A DNA stretch of 64,000 nucleotides, from positions 236,637 through 300,636 of the forward strand of contig JAUCBJ010007524.1 of the NCBI GenBank assembly GCA_032718475.1, read 5' to 3'. The position numbers and the translations under genes were made by a program. Below, piece by piece: positions 44,500 to 54,273 of this stretch. This DNA comes from Nemertoderma westbladi (Eukaryota > Xenacoelomorpha > Nemertodermatida > Nemertodermatidae). A model generated the notes under the pieces. That model worked only from the letters and a program-made list of their open reading frames with translations, did not search any database and had not been told where the DNA came from. The first letter of the stretch is position 1, and each line of letters begins with the position of its first letter.

Positions 44500-46202
44500 C
44501 ACTCTACTACTACTACTACTACTAGGTCGAGCGAACTCGGACAGTGGAAATGAGATCCTTCCAGGCTTCCCGATTCTCTATAGTTGTCGCAATTTCGTTT
44601 CTCCCAAGTTCAGTATCCCTTTCAAGTTGATCTATATATGTTATGGCCGGTCGTCCACGACTACGCTTTCCATGAGTTGGTTACCAGAAAAGTAGATCTG
44701 GTATGACCTCGTCTTTGCTTCGCCAGCAGTGCCCACTGAATCTTAATCTGCGTTCACGGAGTTTGGTTGATACAGGTGGTATTGTACCATAAAGCTCGGC
44801 GTTTGTCATGTGTTGTCTCCAGCTGTTGTTTAGGGCTGCCCTTAGTAGTCTTGTGTAGCAACCATCAATTCGTTGTTCAAGTGATTTAGTCAGTGTCCAG
44901 GTCTCACCCCCGTATAAAAATACACTTTCCACTGTGGCTCGAAAGAACTTAGTCTTCAGGTGCCTGGAGAGATCTGCTTTCCAGATGGTATCCATTTTTG
45001 ATAGAGCTACCCAAGCCTTTGCTTTCCTAACTTCTATGTCCTTTTTGCTACTCTCTATCCATGATCCAAGGTACTGGAAGTCGTCAACCTTCCTTAGTTG
45101 ATTATTGTCAATGGTTGTCAAGTTTCCATCAACATTAAAGGTGATGAATTCATTAGCAGCATTTATATGCAATCCAACCTCCTTAGCAGCGCTCTCCACT
45201 TTATTTAGTAGAAGCTGTGCATCTGCTAGGGTATTAGAGAGCAGGGCGATGTCATCCGCAAAGTCGGTGTCTGTAACTGTAGTTGCCGGATATCTACTAC
45301 TTCTGCGTTCTTGAAGTGTGAATCCCAGATCTTCACCCTTTGTGGCCGTCCTCATTGCGTAATCCAGCACAAATACAAATAGTAATGGTGCTAATGTGTC
45401 ACCTTGCAGTACCCCAGCCAGGATTGAGAAAAACTCAGTTTCAGCATCTGGTGAGAGTACCTGCGCTTCTGTGTCACAATATAACAATCCAATGGCAGCA
45501 ATAATTACTTCTGGTATTCCATAAGCTCTTAGGATTTCAAGCATTTTACCTCTATGGATGGAGTCGAATGCCTTCTTGAAGTCCACAAAAGTCATGACTG
45601 CGGGGAGATTCTTTGACTTAATTCCTTCAATCAGTCTCCGTAGTGCAAGTATCTGAGCTATTGTTGATCTACTTGGTCGAAATCCGTTTTGGCTCTTACG
45701 CAGTAGTTTCTCTATGTGAGGCCTAATCCTATATAGAATCTTTTTATTGTATAATTTGGCAGCTACCACAAGCAGAGAGATCCCACGATAGTTTGTTGGT
45801 ATACCGAGGTTCCTTTCTTCAGGAGAGGCTTTAGTTGACCTTAAGTCCAAATTGGTGGTGGCTTTTCCCCTTTTAACATCCGGTTGCAAACATTCAATAA
45901 TGGTTTGTTTAGCACTCCGGTTTTCCATACCTCCGCTGGGATTTCATCTAATCCACTCGCTTTATTATTGGACATGCTTTTAATGCTTCTTTGGAGTTCG
46001 GCAGGTGTGAAGTCCCCTGTTTCTATAGGTAGTGTCTTGTCATATATTTTCCTTGTAGGGCTGACCTCGATGTTTGGTGGCTGCCCAAGCAAGTTGCTGA
46101 AGTGATTTTTCCACTTCCCAACACGTTTTTCAGGACTATCGGCTTTGAGGCGCCCCTTTGCACATCTTTTCCGACCAGATACCTCATTTACAGTTGGCCA
46201 GG
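44500..46202 (-). mobile_element. LINE, 5'-truncated, with a mostly open reverse transcriptase
   Basis: The minus strand encodes a non-LTR retrotransposon lacking its 5' endonuclease part. In order: GRKRCAKGRLK near 46165, ASGLDEIPAEVWK near 45950, NYRGISLLVVAAKLYN near 45790, NGFRPSRSTIAQILALRRL, TFVDFKKAFDSIHR, AGVLQGDTLAPLLFVFVLDY, DTDFADDIALLS (catalytic FADD), YLGSWI, GGETWTLTK and RRLRFSGHCWRSKDE. A frameshift lies near 45.9 kb and a single nonsense TAA follows LLFW at 44681; the frame then continues to about 44525. A TAC microsatellite (44505-44524) follows the 3' end, as is common at LINE tails. The style suggests an RTE-like clade; this copy is a different subfamily from those at 10.6, 15.3 and 57.4 kb. 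Confidence 0.85.
44681..45928 (-). pseudogene. LINE reverse transcriptase ORF, 415 codons
   Basis: Longest uninterrupted part of the LINE. It holds the reverse transcriptase palm motifs (VDFKKAFD, LQGDTLAP, FADDIALLS), the thumb (VRKAKAWVALSKMDTIWK, YGGETWTLTKSLEQR) and the start of the C-terminal region. It is broken upstream by a frameshift and downstream by one nonsense codon, so the complete protein is not made. RT catalytic Asp residues are intact. Confidence 0.75.
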
Positions 46203-46667
46203 TAAGTATTGATTGTTGATGTATGTGAGCAGTTGTATATAGTATCCCGGGTTGAGAATCGTATCATATTAGTAAAGTACTACCTAATGGCAAGGTACTG
46301 GCATGATAATTATACTAAATTTTTACAATTACCACATTTTGCATTATTTGTTAAGGAATTAAAAAATACTTGCCAAGTACAGTATAGATTTTAAGAAATA
46401 TTTGGGTGGGCACTTATCATGCAATGCACTTACCAAATTCTTAACAAATTTTGTATATCTAGAATATAATTTCGATGACTTTATAATCATGCAATGCACT
46501 TACCAAATTCTTAACAAATTTTGTATACCTAGAACATACTTTCGTTGACTTTATAACTTGACAAAAATTTAATAAGAACTTTAGTGGTGCTTTACACGCA
46601 TTGCAATTAAAAATCAGTCACATGATCCACCGCCAATAAATGACTCATTCAGTCATTTTGTGGTCAG
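46203..46667. other. Noncoding region with a 70-bp tandem duplication
   Basis: No gene seen. ATCATGCAATGCACTTACC recurs 70 bases apart (46416-46555). Confidence 0.5.
46416..46555 (+). repeat. 70-bp tandem duplication
   Basis: Two copies of a segment beginning ATCATGCAATGCACTTACC and ending TTGACTTTATAA, differing at a few positions. Confidence 0.9.
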
Positions 46668-47290
46668 TAGGTGTTCGCGCTTTCAGACCTTTGGCAGTTT
46701 AACCCGCCAAATTAGAATGTCTTCTAGATAATAAATCGCTTTTTAGTCTATGACAAGTATTTGATTCACTACACTAGTCGAAACCAATCTGTGCGCGATC
46801 ATTCACCCGCTGGATATTCCCGGGAGATTGGGTTCGACGGTTTAATTTTATTGCTATGTAAGCCTAATGTATTATTCGACTGACAGTACTATATAATCTC
46901 TGACAATATCATTCACCTTCGGTAATATTAACAGTTCCTTTAGGACGTGGCGCTTTATCTACATAAACAGAGTTATGACTTAAACTACTCACAACGATAT
47001 GGCTTAATTATAATTCACATATATGGCGCATTCTTTAGGAATTGCTTCTTTAACAGACTCACTCATACACAATGCTGCACAATACTGCACACTAATCTGC
47101 CAATCTTCACTGATTTTAATCACATATAAAAGGAACACAGACTGACTCATGTAGGGTCTATCAAATAACATTAGATTCACTTCAAACCACTTTAACATAA
47201 GTCACAATCGTTTATCTGTAACCCTTCTCTCTTACCTTCGGTATATCAAGAATATTGGGTTTCGGGGTTATTTATCGTTATTCCAAATAT
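46668..47290 (-). repeat. ~620-bp dispersed repeat, inverted copy
   Basis: Reverse-complement partner of 36212-36845. Anchors on the plus strand are GGACGTGGCGCTTTATCTAC at 46943 and TGACTCATGTAGGGTC at 47143. Copies differ by substitutions and small indels. Confidence 0.75.
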
Positions 47291-47803
47291 AATAATTCAT
47301 CAACCATATTATGAAGAACTGACAGTAAATAGCAGTATAAAACAACAACTGAACACTGATTGTTATGAGTTTGCAATGTTTCAGCAGTCAGGATGTATGA
47401 TCAGTCAGCAGTCCGCAGGTTAAAGGATATATGCCCTTTATAATTAAACCTACTAGTGTAAGACTAAAAAACAGTAAAGCACAAAATACTTCCAAGCCGT
47501 TCTTTCTTTGGCTCAGGACTGAATGTAAACACTGCACATAGGCATTGCGTCATTTCTCGGAAATTTTCTGTACAAGGAGCCACAAAAACGCTCTAATTGG
47601 CTGACTGAACTGAGAGACGCCGTAGAACAAAGGAAATCAACACGTATGAATGTCAGCTGTTAACCGTAGTCATAGTAACTACTGTTCAAGAGTAGCTATC
47701 ACCCCTTTGCGTCACGAATTGCCATAGAATCATAAAATATGCCTTTCACAGTACACATACGGAGGAAATAGGTCTTAGATCCTCTAAAAACACCGATACA
47801 GCA
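47291..47803. other. Noncoding region
   Basis: No gene or clear repeat seen. Confidence 0.4.
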
Positions 47804-49519
47804 ATCCCAGTTAAACATGAGTATGTGTTTCATATATGGTTGCCATAAATAATTCGACATGTGATACATATATGTAAATGTTACAGTGTTGTCAAATGTG
47901 ATCCATATGTGGAATGTTCACATGTGATACACATATGTTTTTTATGTGACAAGTGCGACAAAAAGAGTAAAAATTTCAACTGAGACCGACCAATCACTGG
48001 TGTGGGTCTGCATTTCCTATAGAGAGGTGGGGCGGGGTGGGGGGGTAGCCTACCTCAGTACCTTATCCTATCCAATCCCTACATCCTATCCTACGGCCCT
48101 ACACCTACCCTATACATTTAGAGAAGGAAGCATCGGAGTATATATGAAAATATTTAATCCATAGTGATATGAGAGTATCCTTAATAGATTTTGGTGATGA
48201 TCCGTAAATTCGTATTCTATTAGTTAGATTTAATTAAGTTATCTAATTTCCAGCTATAATAGATTATTCATTTTGATTAATCTTCGAAAATTAATTAATT
48301 CTAAGGTCATATAATTGCTTATATGATATTTTATATCTAATTTTAAGACATCTTTTCCATACAACATATATATACCACATATGAAACATATGTTCAATTT
48401 TTTAACGGGATAAGAACTGCAATAGGCCTGCCTACCTTACGGATGGTATAGTGCATGTATGTTATCTGTCTGTCTGTCCCTAACTGATACCTAGCAGCGC
48501 AGATGACAATGCACAACCACGCAACCTGACAAGTGAAAACCACCATACATCCATACATATGTTTGTCTAATTCTATTAATACAGCACTGTACACAAGTGT
48601 ACAATGCACATGCACAGCACAATGTGCATAGTGCAAGGCAGAAAGCAGGCAAATCACACACTGCATCATACTGAACAATTGAGTGGACTATGATAAGCGG
48701 TAGGCTTATGCAACGCATTATGCTGTTATGGGTAAAATATAAAATAATTTGCGATTCACTAGCTAAACTGCAAGCGACACGACGTGGTTAAGAAGAAAGA
48801 TTGCAGGATCAGACTATGAAATGCCTATCATTTTAAGAATGTGTCCCACCACCGGCCCTCAAATGCAATAAACAAAACAATTGGACGATCGACTATGGTT
48901 ACTTCAATTTAGTGTCATACACGCATACAGCCTTCACAGATCATTTAAAGCGTATAGCAGGCCTATGTATTGATTATACATTATATGGTAAATAGCCGGT
49001 ACTTTGAAAATACAGTATAACAAAAAATATAGATTCAACGTATTATACTGCTGATTAAAACGATATTTGTTCTTAATGCAAAAAGCTGAGTAGTGAGTGA
49101 CATCAACAAATTCCGCATCCCCCCGCGCTATTCTTTTCTGTACATGTATTACTGTAAGGCCTGCATTACCATAAGGCAAACATGTGTGCAACATATAAAA
49201 TCCATGAACTGGATTACACAATTACGAATTGAATAGTTTATGGATTTAAATTTAACTAGGAGTCTTGGCTATGGCTATTTCACATATGCTCGACATATAT
49301 TATTCACATGCGCATTCTCACACATTTATTTATGATAAATTCATATGTGCAACATATAAATACCATAAATGGCGATACACACATTCTAAGTGTATGTATC
49401 ACCGCATGCGTGACATGTATTATTCATACATGAGCATAAAAACCCAATTTCCTGACACACCTATTCCATACAACATATATATACCACATATGAAACATAA
49501 GTTCATGTTTAACTGGGAT
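47804..49519. mobile_element. TIR element rich in CATATG palindromes
   Basis: The left end ATCCCAGTTAAACATGA (47804) and the right end TCATGTTTAACTGGGAT (finishing at 49519) are inverted repeats; the match continues inward for about 35-40 bp through GTTTCATATATGG-type sequence. An internal copy of the right end finishes at 48411 (TTTTTTAACGGGAT), so a 608-bp element (47804-48411) may be nested or partly duplicated. The sub-terminal regions are full of CATATG/ACATATGT words. No transposase is seen and target duplications are unclear. Confidence 0.65.
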
Positions 49520-50075
49520 AATACGGTCTCTTACACTTATTAAATCAACTACAGAGTATTTTAATGTAAAAGATAATAAAAATAACGGGGCAATTCAGCA
49601 AAGGCTTTTACAGTAGGCCTACTGCAGCTGTACTGCAGAGTTGCGTTTATTGAGTTTTCTTTATTTACGTTTAATTGCTTAATGAGTTTTGCTTACTTTA
49701 ATAAATAGTGTATAAGGTTTTGTTACTTTAATTTATACTGGTAGTTTTATTGCTGTTTGTTTACTTCAATTCAATTGTTTATTGTATTTTGTACTCTTTA
49801 ATTTTGTTATTCTTTATAGAGTTTTGTAATCTTTAATTGTTTAGTGCCTGTTGTATACTTGTTTTGTTTATTGTTTATTTGTTTTGTTTGTACTGTCTAT
49901 ATCGTTAATGAAATATTTATGGTTTGCCTAATTGTCCTATTGTTGCTAATTGACAATTTAATTGAATTAATGCCTAATTGATACAATTAAAATTCAAATT
50001 ATTTGAATGTTAGTGAAATTTGATTAATAACAATTGACTTTGGAAGAATTGGAATTTAAAAAAGGCCTCATAATC
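49520..50075. other. AT-rich noncoding region
   Basis: T-rich, with many TTTATTG and GTTTTGTT words at 49650-49920. No gene seen. Confidence 0.4.
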
Positions 50076-50084
50076 CAAAGACAT

Positions 50085-50645
50085 ATATTGAACTCCGTGA
50101 TGTTGTTGGGGATCTGGCCTCTCTAGCATTTGGACCACGAAACGTGACAGTCGGAACCCATAGTCAGAGACCAGCCTGGATTAAGTGGAGAGGCAGGACT
50201 TGGTGTGATGTATGAGTTCGGGGGGCATTCAACCGGCAGACTCAGGCATTGTTAGATATCAGGGTCGTAAACCTTGACGCCGAGCCATATGCGGGACGCC
50301 CCCCGATGAGGGTCCTAGAATCTGTGGAGGACGACAAAACCGCACTATATGTGGAACCAGCGAGACAGAGGAGAGCGGACTTTGCACCCTTCGTAGTCTC
50401 TTGTCTCTCCGTAGAATGGAGTTCTGGCACCGCATGCCAACAAGCTCCCGAGTATCTTCGCTGATAGGTTACACCACAACTGGGACAGACCTTATAGCAA
50501 CGTCAGGGGGTGGGTTCGCCGCCGTGTGCAGTTCGTCATAGTTCGAGGGGCTTCTCATTGCATCAGGGAGTCGAGGCTAAAGTGGCACAGTGGTCTGGGT
50601 ACGGAGGATGGAGCTGGATTGCCGATCACTCCACTCGTTTGACGC
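50085..50645 (+). pseudogene. Fossil resembling a retroelement C-terminal domain
   Basis: A GC-richer island in AT-rich surroundings. Broken frames read ELRDVVGDLASLAFGPRNVT, then LLDIRVVNLDAEPY, then RADFAPFVVS, and finally NWDRPYSNVRGWVRRRVQFV followed by CIRESRLKW. This order (ELRD, DIRV.N, FAPFV, PYS.V.GW.R.R) resembles a conserved C-terminal region seen in many animal retroelement proteins. At least three frame breaks are needed. The family is recalled from pattern only; it could be another repeat-associated protein. Confidence 0.45.
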
Positions 50646-52160
50646 TGTAAACTGAATCTGTAAACTATGTAATGTGTTGTGCTTTCTCTTATTTGTATCT
50701 GTGTTATCTATTTGGCATTATAGTTACTGTAGGTTCTTGTAAAACTCTCAGAGTATAATATTAATTGTAATTTTGCTTTATATTATATTATTGTTAAAGC
50801 CGTTTCATTGTACTAAACGGGGGTCTGGGGTGTGGGAGCGGCAGCTCCCAATAAAAAATAACAAAATGAAGATAAAAAAGTAGGCCTACTTTAAAAATAT
50901 TTTCCCTGATTTTTTATTCTGTGTTTTCCAGACATTTTCCCAAGGAAACCGTCTTTTCTCACAGACACCGGGTAGTACCGGTAACGAAATTGTAAAAAAA
51001 ATGCCCTAAAATTCAACTGGACCACCACAATGAACCGCTAGTTATCCTGCATCTAATCTCAATAATAACCTTATATCTATATCGTATTACAATACCAGTA
51101 CTATGAATGGTAGCCGTAGCACTTCATTATTTGGGATTCCTTGTATTAATGATTTTGAACATGTCTAAAATCATTTTTAATGTTTCTGTGTATGTATTTC
51201 TAATTTTAATTTATTCATTGAACCACTATTTTCGTTGGGAAAAGTTAACCCTAATGTTCAAAATACAATTGCTGCAATCCATATAGTTATAATATAATAT
51301 GATGATGTTATTTGTAACTTTATATGACGGGTGATAAATTGTCTATTTTATTTCGTGCTCAAATCGTAATCTACTGTAGCGCTTGATAAGATTACAAATT
51401 TGAATTAAATAGTTTTATTGCATAAACAGAAATGAGGAATACCATTTTTGAACTTTTTGGATAAATTTTTCCGACGTAATTGTGTTTTAGTGTAGACCTA
51501 CAGTATTTGCGCGTTTATATCTGATGTGTATATACAGTATCTATGTAACGTACAGTAATAATATGTTTGTTTATATGTTGTTTATATTAAAAACATTGAG
51601 TCTCTGTATTAATTTGTTTACATATGTCATGGGGGGGGGGGGTTGCAACAAAGAGTATCAAACCAAACACAAGTGCATAGCATACAGTACATCACTCACT
51701 ATGATGTTCCGTGTGTTGTTTCTCTTGTCTCAGAGGGGGGGGGGGGGGGGGGGGGGTCATCATTTACTTTAATTTGAAAGCTAACCGCCACACTTCCCAC
51801 AACATTTATTTTTCAAAAATAATTATTACTTAAAAAAATTAGCGACGCAGGTTCGAACTAGTGCCGGGAATATATAGGTTACAGATATATGCTAGATTTG
51901 TAATGCGCATGTTATTAGTTTATTACACTTGCAAAGTGCTTGCATATATCATCGGTTACATATAAAGCACGTTTATATATCCTGTAATACTTGTCAGTCA
52001 CATAGCAACAACTTGCTAAACATTATAAACTTGCAATGTCCTTTTTATGAAATTGGAAAATTTGTTAAGTACTTTACTCACCCTTTGCACCAGCGTTGCT
52101 AAGCGTTCTAAGCCTTTCTAAGCAGACTTGTTTAGAACTTAGGAAATATACTAAGAATCT
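50646..52160. other. Noncoding region with G runs
   Basis: No gene seen. Contains ACGGGGGTCTGGGGTGTGGGA with a following inverted GCTCCCA near 50817-50852 (like 39978 and 40019), a 12-base G run at 51631-51642 and a 22-base G run at 51735-51756. Confidence 0.45.
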
Positions 52161-52310
52161 CAACCCGGGATATGAATGTTAGCCTTATTTGGGCCCTCAA
52201 GCTTATTAGCAATAGAGATATCTCGCTTGCCGGCCGGCCCTCATGCAAATTTAGCGGCGCCAAGGCTAACGGGGCACCTCGAAGACAGTCTGGCTATAGT
52301 AGAGTAGAAT

Positions 52311-52480
52311 GGATATACGAGTCCATAGCTAAAATACATCTGCCATGGAGCCTTCACGTAGCACTATGCTCACCAAATATATTTATAATTCTCTGGATAT
52401 ACGAGTCCATAGCTAAAATACATCTGCCATGGAGCCTTCGCGTAGCACTATGCTCACCAAATATATTTATAATTCTCTAT
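52311..52480 (+). repeat. 84-bp tandem duplication
   Basis: GGATATACGAGTCCATAGC begins at 52311 and 52395; the copies are almost identical, differing at TTCACG versus TTCGCG. Confidence 0.92.
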
Positions 52481-52486
52481 CCGCGA

Positions 52487-52648
52487 AATTTTCAGGAATT
52501 TTAAATTTTGGCCGTCGCTTCGCGGAAAAATAAAAAGTAAACACAAAATAGGATATACAGATTGTCATAGATTTGATTCCCTATCTCGACCAGGGTCATT
52601 ATGACCCTCCCCCGATATTTATACAATATTTTATAGGCTGGTAGTATT
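52487..52648 (+). repeat. 163-bp direct repeat, first copy
   Basis: AATTTTCAGGAATTTTAAAT through GGTAGTATT, repeated at 52965-53128 with few changes; contains TGGCCGTCGCTTCGCGGAAA. Confidence 0.9.
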
Positions 52649-52964
52649 GGGGTTATTATGTGACTCATGAAAATAAATCTTAAATACAATACAAATGCTC
52701 CATCTTGGAGAAGTGGATGCAATGTATTTACAAATCGAGTGTGGATCAGGATAGTTTTCGTTAAGGTTTCACCTTGGTGAAGTGGAAGCATTGTATTCAC
52801 ATTTCAAGTACCATTCAAATTGACTACGAAGAAGCCATTAGTCGATTTTTCAAAATTTGTAAAGTTTTGAGGGTTTTTATGAAAAATATAGGGATTTAGG
52901 GATTACCATTCAAATTGACTACGAAGAAGGCATAGGGATCATTAATGGTGTGCTGAGACTCAGA

Positions 52965-53128
52965 AATTTTCAGGAATTTTAAATTTTGGCCGTCGCTTCG
53001 CGGAAAATATAAAAAGTAAACACAAAATAGGATATACAGATTGTCATAGATTCGATTCCCTACCTCGACCAGGGTCATTATGACCCTCCCCCCGATATTT
53101 ATACAACATTTTATAGCCCGGTAGTATT
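52965..53128 (+). repeat. 163-bp direct repeat, second copy
   Basis: Near-identical to 52487-52648; differences include TTTGATTCC versus TTCGATTCC and CCCCCG versus CCCCCCG. Confidence 0.9.
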
Positions 53129-54120
53129 ATGATTAAAGCTACTAAACTAAAACATAACAAAGTGCAATTATCCTATCTGTTCCAACTCAGTGTCACTAGT
53201 TTAGATAATATACTATAATAATAGTGATAGCAGATGCTTTTAATTTCGCGATGAAATAATGTCAGCAAACGAAATATAGTGAATACATCATAGATAGAAT
53301 TTTAAATTTTGCAGTTGCATGGAGTGATAACCCTTAGGTGAAAGCTAAATTTGCTCTACTTTAATCAAATGGGGCATTAAAGCTATGAGTGTATTTTCCT
53401 CTACATCCTCCCTCGATCTTACACAAATCTGGGTGAAAGGCAGTTGGAGGGCTATCATTCCCATCATATGCGGTCCTCCCTTTAATGTTTCATTGATCTA
53501 TTCATAGTCGCCTTTAAGAATTTCTCGGGAAAATAAGGATGAGGGGCTATCACTTTCAACCCATGCGGCCTTCCCTTTCATGATTTCATTGAACTATCCA
53601 TAGTATGAACAATCAAACCAAAGCCTTTGAATATCCTCGCGGCTTATCAGCGGCGCCATGGCTAACGGCTTAATATTAACAGTGAAGCATCTAAAAGACA
53701 GAGTGTCTATGATAGGGCAGAATAGCATACTTACAGCCTAGAGGTGGTCGCGCTGAAAACTTTGCTCGCCATCAATACATACAAAGCATCGCTTGATGGA
53801 AAGAGTAATAGGGTGGATATTTTCATTTTGGTGAATATAATTTATAGCATTATTCACGAAAATCGCTAAATTGCATATTTTAATTAAAATCAACTCTGAT
53901 AAACAACTTGCATATCGAGTTTGTAAAGAATTCATAAGGATTGGCTGTTTATTTAGGGGTTAACATGCAAATTGATTATGAGCGAGCAATAGGGTCATTA
54001 ATGGTATGCTGAGACTCACTTACTTCATGGCTCGCTCTCATAGAATAGATTAACTAGTAGAGAAAAATGAAAAATAACCGGTTAAACATCTTATATTTTT
54101 TAAACAATATGGGGAAACAA

Positions 54121-54215
54121 GAATAAATAATTTACCGACAACATCAATATTAAATAATATAACAACAACGGATAAATAATTTACCAACAACATTAATAAT
54201 AAATAATATAAGAAC
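54121..54215 (+). repeat. 50-bp tandem duplication
   Basis: ATAAATAATTTACC begins at 54123 and 54173, followed by GACAACAT/AACAACAT and a run of AATAATATA. It lies just beyond the stop codon of the orphan ORF. Confidence 0.8.
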
Positions 54216-54273
54216 ATCAACAATAACAAAAGATATAATCAGAACAGTTTTTAATAAATAGAGACTGTTTATA

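Larger units (their letters stand above)
52161..54120. other. Noncoding region of local duplications
   Basis: No gene seen. It holds an 84-bp tandem duplication (52311-52480), a 163-bp direct repeat (52487-52648 and 52965-53128), and shorter repeated blocks such as AAATTGACTACGAAGAAG (52817, 52912) and TCATTAATGGT.TGCTGAGACTC (52939, 53995). AGCGGCGCCA.GGCTAACGG occurs at 52253 and 53649. Confidence 0.6.

Noticed and set aside
48394-48718. Cys-rich minus frames at 48.4-48.7 kb
   Set aside because: Lie inside the TIR element, overlap each other in different frames and contain no consistent motif.
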